DNA of 6,384 bases from Peptostreptococcaceae bacterium (GCA_016650135.1 JAENWH010000119.1:1-6384); one strand, 5' to 3'. Numbered from the stretch's first letter, positions 1-6,368 are shown. The notes: generated by a model from the sequence alone, not told the origin. Program-made: numbers and translations.

Positions 1-249
1 TTCAACCACAAATGATTTAAATATACTATCCTTTATTAATTTTTCTTCCTTAGGTAATAAGAGTGGCTTTGGTATTTCCTCAATATTCCTGAATCGGTCC
101 TGCATCCAAGTAAACACTTGAACGATAGACGACTGAAAAACTGCATCAGGATTTTTCCCTTTTCCCACAATTCCATGGAACTGGTAGGTTTTATAGGACT
201 TGTTCTTTGTTAATGCAATTGTCTCCCGTTTACGCTTTTCTTCTAACAA
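1..249 (-). CDS. N-terminal fragment of an unrecognised protein (83 codons, cut by window edge)
   Basis: The frame is open from a TTG at 249-247 to the window edge, with no stop in 83 codons. It is preceded by GGAGG at 261-257 with a 7-nt spacer, so the start is well supported although it is not ATG. The visible protein begins M(TTG)-LEEKRKRETIALTKN and is basic at first. It then has a Gly-rich turn (FHGIVGKGKNPD, about residues 29-40) and an amphipathic Val/Phe/Trp segment (IVQVFTWMQDRF, about 46-57), and continues Lys-rich. I do not recognise the family and there is no catalytic motif in the visible part. It lies 135 nt downstream of the LeoA-like GTPase in the same orientation with no clear terminator between. 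It may be a third member of the GTPase operon; that is inferred from position only. The rest of the gene is outside the window. Confidence 0.72.
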   Translation of the reverse strand, partial: MLEEKRKRETIALTKNKSYKTYQFHGIVGKGKNPDAVFQSSIVQVFTWMQDRFRNIEEIPKPLLLPKEEKLIKDSIFKSFVVE

Positions 250-254
250 GATTA

Positions 255-261
255 CACCTCC
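255..261 (-). promoter_or_regulatory. Shine-Dalgarno site fixing a TTG start
   Basis: GGAGGTG on the minus strand, with 7 nt between GGAGG and the TTG at 249-247. No ATG or GTG in this frame is closer to a usable spacing. This site decides the start of the truncated gene. Confidence 0.75.
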
Positions 262-384
262 AGGATTTTATTTGAAAATATTATTTATACGCCTAAAATG
301 ACTGATTATTTTTCTATTTTTTTTGGCATGTAATGCCTTTCACTTGTTGAGTTCGAGGTCAGACACAGCCCTTTCGTAATATGT

Positions 385-2058
385 TTAATCGATCTCTTCA
401 AAGTCCACTTCAATAATTTCACCTTCTTTTTGCCATTGTATAAATTGTTCTTGCTGCTGTTCTTTATTCATCAATTCAGTTTTAATTACCTCTATGTGCT
501 CTAACAATTCTACATAATTGGAAAAGAATTGAGGAATGAATGTTTGCTCATCATCGATAAAGCTTAAATATTCTTTCCTTTGCTTTTCAAAATCAGAAAT
601 TACTTTTTTAATAGCACGTTGAAATTCTTCTTCCTTTTTCTTTTGACTGTAACTATCCCATAGGTCAATTCCAATGCCAATGACTACCCCAGCAATAGGT
701 ACGGCTTTTTCGAATCCCTTTGCAAGCTTAACAGCTCCCCATGGTTTAAACTTAATCGGTAATTTCAACATATCGCGTGCTGCAAGCACAGTTTTGTTGG
801 TTATTTTAACAGAACCCTTTTTTAAAAACTCACAGCCCATTTTAAAGCCACTGAAAGCCATATCACCAACTACGCTAGTATATTGTTCAACTCCAGCATT
901 AAAACTTATTTGCATTTTATTAATTTCACTATTTGTGTTTCCTAATTGACGCTCAAATTCATTATTAATTTTTGTTTCAAGTACTACACCTTCACTGCCT
1001 ATATTGCGCTGAAAAAAATCACTAAAAGTATCTAAACTTGTACCTTGTGCTTGAAGTATTAAATTAGTAAAAATATTAACAATAAATTCACGCAAGTTTA
1101 TACGTGCAGTGCTTATTTTGCGTTTCGTTTTCTCTAGTTCCTTTTGAATGTCAGCACTTACCTCACTTAATTGACTGCATTCTTCTACTGCCTTTGTTAC
1201 TCTCTTTTGAGCAAAAGGCATTTTACTACGTAAAATATCACTTACAATACTCTTTTGTGAAGACAGAATCAGCGCATTTGTGTTTCCAGCAGATTTAATC
1301 TTATATGTTGTTGCTTCTTGTAATAATTTGATGTGAGATAGTTTTTTAAATTCTTCAAGGTGTTCAAGCCAGTATTCAATACCTTTTTCAAAAGGATTAG
1401 CGGATACCGCTATAATGCTTACTTCTTCTCCTGATGGTATTATTCCGAAATTATTCAGACGCTCTAATATGTTTTCTTTCTTAATCTTAAGGCCACGTTC
1501 GTAATCATCATTATCCTCAATATCAACCTCTTCATCAAAACGACTTATTACAAATACAGTACGTGGCAGAATATTCAAATCTTTAAAAAGCCATATTAAT
1601 TCTTCTTTGTGGCTTTCCTTAATAGGATTATTGGGATTCATTACATATAGAACAAGATGTGCTTCGCTTACGTATGTTTTTGTTATGTCCTTATACTTTT
1701 CCTTATCTACAGTTTCTTTGAAACCAAACAAACCCGGAGTATCAATTAATTCAATATCACCAAGAGAATAACATACTATTTCATCGGAAGATTCGCTCTG
1801 ACTGATTTTCATAGTCGACTTGTCATAGTGTTCAGACCATGCCGCTGCGATAGAAGTTTTCCCTTCTGCAAATCCACCGATTAAAGCGACTTTAAGCTTT
1901 TCATCACCAGTTACATTAATTCCAATTCCAACCTTTTCAATTAACTTCTCATCAATTTCGATGCCAAATTGTTTGCCATTTTCCAAAAAAGCAAGTATTC
2001 TTTTGAGAATTTCAACTGTATTTTTTTGTTTCTTTTGAAATACATCAATTGTTTCCAT
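385..2058 (-). CDS. leoA: LeoA/HP0731-like bacterial dynamin-like GTPase
   Basis: A 557-residue GTPase. The G domain comes early. G1/P-loop is GGFAEGKTS at residues 61-69, a Ser-rich switch I follows (about 86-92), G3 is DTPG at 106-109, G4 is the degenerate SRFD at 172-175, and the G5-like motif is VSAN at 218-221. The rest is mostly helical, as in dynamin stalks. A short hydrophobic stretch (AVPIAGVVIGIGIDLW, about 452-467) may be a membrane or paddle tip, followed by a charged, Gln-rich helical tail. From memory, the motif order and phrases such as DTPGLFG, YVSEAHL and NPIKESH match E. coli LeoA and the LeoA/HP0731 family, which has a similar length. Proteins of this family are bacterial dynamins linked to vesicle or toxin release and phage defence. 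The ATG lies one base after the stop of the upstream GTPase gene. Its SD (AAGGAG, 2073-2068, 9-nt spacer) is inside that gene, so translation is probably coupled. The symbol is at family level, not proof of orthology. Confidence 0.88.
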   Translation of the reverse strand: METIDVFQKKQKNTVEILKRILAFLENGKQFGIEIDEKLIEKVGIGINVTGDEKLKVALIGGFAEGKTSIAAAWSEHYDKSTMKISQSESSDEIVCYSLGDIELIDTPGLFGFKETVDKEKYKDITKTYVSEAHLVLYVMNPNNPIKESHKEELIWLFKDLNILPRTVFVISRFDEEVDIEDNDDYERGLKIKKENILERLNNFGIIPSGEEVSIIAVSANPFEKGIEYWLEHLEEFKKLSHIKLLQEATTYKIKSAGNTNALILSSQKSIVSDILRSKMPFAQKRVTKAVEECSQLSEVSADIQKELEKTKRKISTARINLREFIVNIFTNLILQAQGTSLDTFSDFFQRNIGSEGVVLETKINNEFERQLGNTNSEINKMQISFNAGVEQYTSVVGDMAFSGFKMGCEFLKKGSVKITNKTVLAARDMLKLPIKFKPWGAVKLAKGFEKAVPIAGVVIGIGIDLWDSYSQKKKEEEFQRAIKKVISDFEKQRKEYLSFIDDEQTFIPQFFSNYVELLEHIEVIKTELMNKEQQQEQFIQWQKEGEIIEVDFEEID

Positions 2059-2059
2059 T

Positions 2060-4303
2060 TTAATTTACTCCTTCCTCTTCTACTGTTGTAATTAATAGCT
2101 CGAACTTTGCTGCCGCACTGCAAAAAACTTGATTCATTGATTTAATGTGATTAATAGATTTAAGCAATTCATCTTTTATACCTGATATACCTTCTTGTAA
2201 AGGATCTTCAGCATCTTTAAGATTTACTAATATTGATTCTAAAATTTTGTTACCCATTTCTTCAATATTGTCGTCAGAAACTTTTTTCTGTTGGGATGCT
2301 CTATACTTGTGATCTAAAACACCCAATACCTCCTTCCCAATGCTTATTGCACCCCCAAGAATTGACAATGCCAAAAGTGCCCATCCCGCTGGACTCATAA
2401 AACATAGTATTACGCCCCCTATAGCAGTTATTACAGATAATATTGTGGATGGCAAGTTAATACCACTTTTTATATCGATATCAGATGTGAAATCAAAATC
2501 AAATTTGGAAGAATTTTTATAAGCATTTAATAACTCCGACTCGTAACGATGATACGTTTCAACAATACTAGCAACATCATTTTTGAATTCATTCATAGTT
2601 CTGTCAAAATTTTTTTCAAGACTAATACCTAATATATTTATTGCTTCATTTGTCCGACATTCAAAAACGCTTTTGAATTCATCATTGTTTAGTTCTTTAT
2701 CAATATCACTGTAAATGTTTTTTCTTATAAGAGTTCTAAAATCATCTACAGCCTTATATGCATCCGAATCAAGTTGTTGTTTGAGAATTTCAGCGGCATC
2801 ATCTAATTGATTATCCGTTGCTTTTTTAGTTTTGATTATTTTTTTCTCAAGATTATATAAACCTTTATGAATTTCATTCAATTCATTGCTTGTTTGAGTT
2901 AATGCAACGCTAGCTTTTTTATAGTTAGATCTTTTTATTTTTGCTTTGCAATTTTTTACCAATTCCATTGTAATCCAATCGCTAAAATTTTCCACTAGGC
3001 TTGCCTGCAAAAGATTCCCAGGTGAGTCAAATTTCTCAAAAAACTTTTTCTGTGATTTCTCAAAATTGTTTTGTGAACAATTAGCAATTGAAAGAAACGC
3101 AGGATACGCACTTAAAACAACATGCTTTTCATATTGATCACCTAATCTATTGCGCATAATCGTATCAAGCTCTTTTAGACTTTCTTTTTCATCATCATTA
3201 ATTAGTCCAGGTTGTAACTGTTGATAATTTTTAACTCGTTTATTAAAAATTGAATAAACCTCTGTTTGTTGCCCGAGGTGTTTTTTTATTTTTTCAAGTG
3301 TCCCTTCACTGTGTTTATTTCCTGTTTGCGGTGGTGTAGGTTTGCTGGTTATGTAAAACACTGCATGTGCTTTTTGTACAGCGTCTTTAATCTCATTTAA
3401 AACAAGATCTTCCTTCCCTTCAATTCCCGGAAGGTCAAGTAAAGCAAATTTCTGTCCATAGCATTCAAACTGATAAGTTGTTACTTTTCGTGTACAATCA
3501 GAATGTCCATCTCCAATTATTGCGCCATCGCAATATTCTAACAGCCCTCCTGAGATTTGTATTATTTCATTTTCCAATATTTCTTCAGAGACTTTTGTGC
3601 TCTTGGCCTTTGTATCCCACTCTTCTTGTATAAGTACATTTAATTTTTCTAATTCTGATTTTTCATTATTCAAAAATATTATATTAGATTTATGGTTTGA
3701 AATTTTTTCCACATACATCCGATGTTCTTGTTGTTCTTTTAATATACCCAAGAGAGCCCTAAAGAAATTAGTAATAGATGATTTTCGTTTGATCTTTATT
3801 TGATTTTCAATATCATGTATATTTTCATTCAGTTTGGCATTTTGATTTTCGTTATCTTCTTGTTCAAAATTGATGGATTTAATATTCTCTTCAATTTCGA
3901 TTATTCTTAGCTGGTAATCTTTAATCATTTGTTCAAGCAAGTTTTTCGATCGGTTAAGCTGATTTTGAATATTCTGTATTGAATCATTAATCTTTTTAAA
4001 TTCTTCTCGTTCTTTTTCTTTAGTTGGTTCTCTAAGCAAAATGCGCAATGTTTCAATAAGCGTAGATTTCCCAGCGTTAGTTTCACCATAAAAAGCAATG
4101 TTAAAAACATCCCATTCAGCATTCAACTGAAGGCTTTCAATTACACTGTTTAGTTCTCTATGAATACCCGCTAATTGTTTTTGGGCATCTTCTTGAGATT
4201 TTCTGATTTCATCGTCTGTTGTTTCTGTTTTTAGCGAGTGAATGAGATTGTTTATCTCACTTAATATAATTTCATATATCTCACTCGGTGAACCTATTTT
4301 CAA
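2060..4303 (-). CDS. Dynamin-like GTPase with in-domain coiled coil and C-terminal membrane hairpin
   Basis: A 747-residue protein taken from the TTG at 4303-4301. G1 is GETNAGKST (73-81). A charged, Gln/Asn/Glu-rich region of about 160 residues (93-250), coiled-coil in character, then separates it from a probable switch I Thr in SDCTRKVT (268-275) and G3 DLPG (290-293). G4 is NKRV (354-357), lacking the usual final Asp, and LSAYPA (397-402) sits where G5 is expected. A second helical stalk region covers about 455-600. Two hydrophobic helices separated by SPAG (about 617-636 and 640-658) resemble the membrane paddle of bacterial dynamins. An in-frame ATG at 4342 would add 13 residues, but the AAAGGAGGTG that serves as SD would then lie inside the coding sequence, so I reject that start. 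It is followed after one base by the LeoA-like gene and is probably its heteromeric partner. I cannot assign it to LeoB, LeoC or another named family. Confidence 0.88.
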   Translation of the reverse strand: MKIGSPSEIYEIILSEINNLIHSLKTETTDDEIRKSQEDAQKQLAGIHRELNSVIESLQLNAEWDVFNIAFYGETNAGKSTLIETLRILLREPTKEKEREEFKKINDSIQNIQNQLNRSKNLLEQMIKDYQLRIIEIEENIKSINFEQEDNENQNAKLNENIHDIENQIKIKRKSSITNFFRALLGILKEQQEHRMYVEKISNHKSNIIFLNNEKSELEKLNVLIQEEWDTKAKSTKVSEEILENEIIQISGGLLEYCDGAIIGDGHSDCTRKVTTYQFECYGQKFALLDLPGIEGKEDLVLNEIKDAVQKAHAVFYITSKPTPPQTGNKHSEGTLEKIKKHLGQQTEVYSIFNKRVKNYQQLQPGLINDDEKESLKELDTIMRNRLGDQYEKHVVLSAYPAFLSIANCSQNNFEKSQKKFFEKFDSPGNLLQASLVENFSDWITMELVKNCKAKIKRSNYKKASVALTQTSNELNEIHKGLYNLEKKIIKTKKATDNQLDDAAEILKQQLDSDAYKAVDDFRTLIRKNIYSDIDKELNNDEFKSVFECRTNEAINILGISLEKNFDRTMNEFKNDVASIVETYHRYESELLNAYKNSSKFDFDFTSDIDIKSGINLPSTILSVITAIGGVILCFMSPAGWALLALSILGGAISIGKEVLGVLDHKYRASQQKKVSDDNIEEMGNKILESILVNLKDAEDPLQEGISGIKDELLKSINHIKSMNQVFCSAAAKFELLITTVEEEGVN

Positions 4304-4308
4304 AAAAA

Positions 4309-4316
4309 CACCTCCT
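4309..4316 (-). promoter_or_regulatory. Shine-Dalgarno site fixing the TTG start of the larger GTPase
   Basis: AGGAGGTG on the minus strand; AGGAGG ends at 4311, 7 nt before the TTG at 4303-4301. This strong site argues against the in-frame ATG at 4342-4340, which has no SD of its own. Confidence 0.8.
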
Positions 4317-4333
4317 TTATTTATGATCAGTTG

Positions 4334-4399
4334 CAAATGCACCTAACGGCTTTCTGTTCGGAACGTGATTGAGCTTATAGTTTCTGCTCGTTGCATTTG
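4334..4399. repeat. Bulged hairpin abutting the long inverted repeat
   Basis: CAAATGC at 4334-4340 pairs with GCATTTG at 4393-4399. After a 4-nt bulge (4341-4344), AACG at 4345-4348 pairs with CGTT at 4389-4392. Within the loop, GAGC (4371-4374) can pair with GCTC (4386-4389), competing with CGTT for one base. The outer stem ends at the base where the 25-bp inverted repeat begins, so the two form one continuous structured block upstream of the larger GTPase gene. Pairing is by eye; no folding energy was computed. Confidence 0.5.
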
Positions 4400-4515
4400 G
4401 TGTCTGGGAGAGCTCCGGAAAAGTCTGTTTTAAGCTAAAACGACCTAATAATAATGCGGGTTTGAGGCCTCTGTTTTTGAAAAATAGATGCTTTTTCGGA
4501 GCTCTCTCAGACACC
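4399..4515. repeat. Long hairpin: 25-bp inverted repeat arms with 67-nt centre
   Basis: The left arm (4399-4423) begins GGTGTCTGGGAGAGCTCC. The right arm (4491-4515), read as reverse complement, begins GGTGTCTGAGAGAGCTCC. The arms match at 23 of 25 positions. Both differences are G/A and become G-U pairs in a plus-strand RNA, but C-A mismatches in a minus-strand RNA. TCTGTTTT (4424-4431) pairs with AAAATAGA (4481-4488) across a 2-nt bulge, again with one G-U pair on the plus strand. A run of seven T (4520-4526) follows on the plus strand, as in an intrinsic terminator. It could be a plus-strand RNA with its terminator, a MITE-like element, or an intercistronic hairpin. There is no direct evidence of transcription. 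Confidence 0.75.
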
Positions 4516-4565
4516 GTGATTTTTTTCTTTCGCATGGTATCTCTGGAAATAATGAATCTTCATAA

Positions 4566-5546
4566 CTATTTGTTTCCTTTCTTTTTCTTTCCGTAATTCT
4601 TTGGAAAGTATTCCTTCCCAAGCTGCCAAACGTACTGGTCGATTTGTTTCAGATTATATTTCTCCAAGTCATAGGAAGCACGAAAATCAATAAGTATACC
4701 TTTGAATTGACCATAATCCTTCAGATCGCCGTCTTGAAAATCCGAAAAACCATCACGATTTCTAAAATATCGAAGCACCTCATCAACATAACTATCATAA
4801 ATCGGATAATCGAGTGGATTGTGATGACTACAGTATTTTGATGCGAATGAGTAAAAGTTCTTCTTTGTATCCCCTATAGTTAAATGCTGAATATCTCCAA
4901 CCAAAGAAACATCACCTACTTTAAGTCTCGAATCAATATTCAGTGTAAAGATGTGCTTAGCTACCGGATAGATTGAGAAAATGTTAGTACTATAAAAGTT
5001 GTTAAGCGTTGATGCCTTTATAAGAATATCCGTAATATCTTCATTCTTCGGGGATAGCTCAAAGAATAGTTTATTAAGTGCATCTTCCTGCATGTGGTAG
5101 TTCTCAAGGCCATCCCACTTTTCAAGATAAAACTCAACTTGCTCAATTGACGGGCTAGGAATATCAACGTCAATTTTCTTCTTACGAGTGTTAATTGGTT
5201 TCGCAGTCTTTTCTAGCTTAGGCTCAGATGGCTCAGCAGTTCCATCAGAGGCCAAGAATAAACGAAACCTTCTTAGATGAGACAAGTAACCACTAACAAG
5301 TGATTTAACGTTACCAGTCGAGTTCTCAGAAAGAGCCGTTATTAATGCATGCTTTGCCTCCTTTTCAAAACCAGTAGCAGTTACTTCATTCCAGAATAAG
5401 TCTTTGCTACCTTTTCTCCAAAGATAGAAAGTGTCAACATACGCAGTATTAATTGTTGTTATTGCAATATCCTGGCTATGTAGAAAGTTCCTGTATAAGG
5501 CACGTAAATCATCATACGATAAATCTTTCATTTTGTTTATATCCAA
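4566..5546 (-). CDS. Unrecognised two-module protein, 326 residues
   Basis: Taken from the TTG at 5546-5544, which lies 7 nt after AAGGGAGG. An ATG two codons earlier (5552) is only 1 nt from that SD and is less likely. In numbering from the TTG, residues 5-100 are a helical module rich in Tyr/Phe/Arg, ending in SGYLSHLRRFRLFL. That resembles the small helical, core-binding-like domains seen in nucleic-acid proteins, which is an impression only. A charged linker (about 101-128, KTAKPINTRKKK) follows. The second module has the striking FASKYCSHHNPLDYPIYD (about 234-251) and then LKQIDQYVWQLGKEYFP near the end, closing in a Lys-rich tail. The SKYCSHHNP..YPIYD pattern recalls helix-hairpin-helix glycosylase-like domains, at low confidence. 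I assign no function. It has its own promoter, is 262 nt upstream of the GTPase pair on the same strand, and may share its transcript. Confidence 0.85.
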   Translation of the reverse strand: MDINKMKDLSYDDLRALYRNFLHSQDIAITTINTAYVDTFYLWRKGSKDLFWNEVTATGFEKEAKHALITALSENSTGNVKSLVSGYLSHLRRFRLFLASDGTAEPSEPKLEKTAKPINTRKKKIDVDIPSPSIEQVEFYLEKWDGLENYHMQEDALNKLFFELSPKNEDITDILIKASTLNNFYSTNIFSIYPVAKHIFTLNIDSRLKVGDVSLVGDIQHLTIGDTKKNFYSFASKYCSHHNPLDYPIYDSYVDEVLRYFRNRDGFSDFQDGDLKDYGQFKGILIDFRASYDLEKYNLKQIDQYVWQLGKEYFPKNYGKKKKGNK

Positions 5547-5553
5547 GTCCATT

Positions 5554-5561
5554 CCTCCCTT
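5554..5561 (-). promoter_or_regulatory. Shine-Dalgarno site favouring a TTG start over a nearby ATG
   Basis: AAGGGAGG on the minus strand. The spacing is 1 nt to the ATG at 5552-5550 and 7 nt to the TTG at 5546-5544, so the TTG is the better start. The two choices differ by two residues. Confidence 0.6.
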
Positions 5562-5579
5562 TATCTATACTCCTTCAAA

Positions 5580-5608
5580 TTTATATTTATTCTATAATTC
5601 CGTTACAA
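5580..5608 (-). promoter_or_regulatory. Candidate sigma-A promoter for the 326-residue gene
   Basis: TTGTAA (5608-5603) and TATAAA (5585-5580) on the minus strand are separated by exactly 17 nt, 27-33 nt upstream of the start codon. The -35 box matches the consensus at 4 of 6 bases and the -10 box at 5 of 6. No comparable pair was found directly upstream of the two GTPase genes, so this promoter may serve them too. Confidence 0.55.
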
Positions 5609-5654
5609 AATCAATTTTGAGGCGGTATTATAAATGGATTTTTACCAGCTTCTT

Positions 5655-5686
5655 TTCTAAACCCGTCGAATTCGACGGGTTTAGAA
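5655..5686. repeat. Perfect 32-bp palindrome after the methyltransferase gene
   Basis: The two 16-base halves are exact reverse complements (half-site TTCTAAACCCGTCGAA, centre between 5670 and 5671). As RNA it would form a 14-bp stem with an AAUU loop, 10 nt beyond the methyltransferase stop. The position suggests a terminator, possibly bidirectional, but neither strand has a good T-run after it. A dyad operator or recombination site is the alternative. Confidence 0.7.
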
Positions 5687-5700
5687 TTCGTATTGTTTAG
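5669..5700 (-). repeat. Imperfect 16-nt direct repeat overlapping the palindrome
   Basis: On the minus strand CTAAACAATACGAATT (5700-5685) is followed immediately by CTAAACCCGTCGAATT (5684-5669). Twelve of 16 positions are identical, with the differences confined to the middle. The first copy starts in the last sense codon of the methyltransferase gene and contains its stop. It may be a duplication scar; it is too short to interpret further. Confidence 0.45.
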
Positions 5701-6368
5701 CTCTTCCCACATTCAAACTCCCAAACAACCTTCTCCTTAGGATACTTCTTTGACACATACTCCCGAAGTTCCCCAATCTCCATTCCTTTCCCAATCTCCA
5801 TTCCTTTCCCAATCCCTATCCCAATCTCCATTCCCTCGAAACAATCCCTTATCAGTTCCTCATCAAAAAACCGTTTTTTAACGCCGTCCTTCAAAAACAG
5901 TCCCTTCTGGATTTCCTCTCCCTGCCCGGCGCCATGGTTAATATCCTTATCCGAATTAACCCGGCAGATCAATCGTCCGCCCGGCACTAACACCCGGCAG
6001 ATCTCCCCCATGATATGCGCCATTTCCTCATCGTCAAAATAATGCAGGCATAAGTCCGCAATAACAACATCCGCCGCTCCAGCCTCAAAAGGGAACCCCT
6101 CAGTCATATCAAACTGGCATGTATCCACCAAAGGATAATGCTTACGTATCATCTCAATCGCCTCACCAGAAAAATCACAACTGACGAGCTGCGCAGGCAA
6201 CTCAGCCAAATATCCAGTATCATCTCCCCAGCCGCAGCCAAGTTCAACAATGAATTTCCTCGAGTCAAGTAACTCCAAATTATATTTATCCAGCCAGCCG
6301 TCATAACCAGACTCCGCCGGATCTAAATTCTTTATAATACCATCCCAGTATTGTTTTTCCTGTTGCAT
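5697..6368 (-). CDS. Class I SAM-dependent methyltransferase
   Basis: A 223-residue cytoplasmic enzyme expected to transfer a methyl group from S-adenosylmethionine; the substrate cannot be told. Motif I is VELGCGWGDDTG (41-52). The acidic residue binding the SAM ribose is probably D65 in SCDFS. DMTEGFPF (87-94) fits the adenine-contacting region, ADVVIADLCLHYF (99-111) the motif IV region, and RVLVPGGRLI (125-134) the usual turn before a late strand. This is the common small-molecule/UbiE-like Rossmann layout with no separate target-recognition domain, so DNA methylation is unlikely. The ATG has AAAGGAGG 4 nt upstream. Residues 179-199 are a Gly-Met-Glu-Ile-Gly repeat that looks like an expansion of an ancestral GMEIGEL. 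The gene is more GC-rich than its neighbours (34 of 60 bases at 5881-5940, against 15 of 60 at 2221-2280). It is probably host chromosomal sequence rather than part of the GTPase cluster. Confidence 0.9.
   Translation of the reverse strand: MQQEKQYWDGIIKNLDPAESGYDGWLDKYNLELLDSRKFIVELGCGWGDDTGYLAELPAQLVSCDFSGEAIEMIRKHYPLVDTCQFDMTEGFPFEAGAADVVIADLCLHYFDDEEMAHIMGEICRVLVPGGRLICRVNSDKDINHGAGQGEEIQKGLFLKDGVKKRFFDEELIRDCFEGMEIGIGIGKGMEIGKGMEIGELREYVSKKYPKEKVVWEFECGKS
5773..5835. repeat. In-frame 18-nt tandem repeat within the methyltransferase gene
   Basis: On the plus strand CCAATCTCCATTCCTTTC occurs at 5773-5790 and exactly again at 5791-5808. A 12-nt degenerate piece (CCAATCCCTATC, 5809-5820) and a partial copy at 5821-5835 follow. 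Units are multiples of 6 nt, so the reading frame is kept; the protein reads GMEIG-IGIGK-GMEIGK-GMEIG. Slipped-strand copy-number change would alter length but not switch the gene off. Confidence 0.85.

Noticed and set aside
325..337. Short inverted repeat GGCAT-gta-ATGCC after the smaller GTPase as a terminator
   Set aside because: The stem is only 5 bp, and on the operon strand it is followed by A rather than T residues, so it would not terminate minus-strand transcripts.
1941..2123. 60-codon minus-strand ORF overlapping the junction of the two GTPase genes
   Set aside because: It is out of frame with both genes across their coupled junction and low in complexity; a shadow frame.
4301..4342. 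ATG start giving a 760-residue form of the larger GTPase
   Set aside because: It has no SD, and it would place the strong AGGAGGTG inside the coding region; the TTG at 4303 is correctly spaced from it.
4399..4515. Retron msr-msd or CRISPR-like RNA
   Set aside because: No reverse transcriptase, Cas gene or repeated spacer-sized units are present in the window; a single long hairpin is not enough.
4317..4535. 72-codon minus-strand ORF (MRKKKITVSERAPKK...) filling the space before the larger GTPase gene
   Set aside because: No SD precedes its ATG, and it lies almost wholly within the two hairpins, so its sequence is dictated by the repeats. It looks like a spurious frame across a structured or repeat element, although its stop sits just before the GTPase SD.
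5431..5700. Plus-strand ORF of 89 codons crossing the 326-residue gene's start and the palindrome
   Set aside because: It is antisense to a well-supported start and promoter, lacks an SD and has no recognisable protein features.
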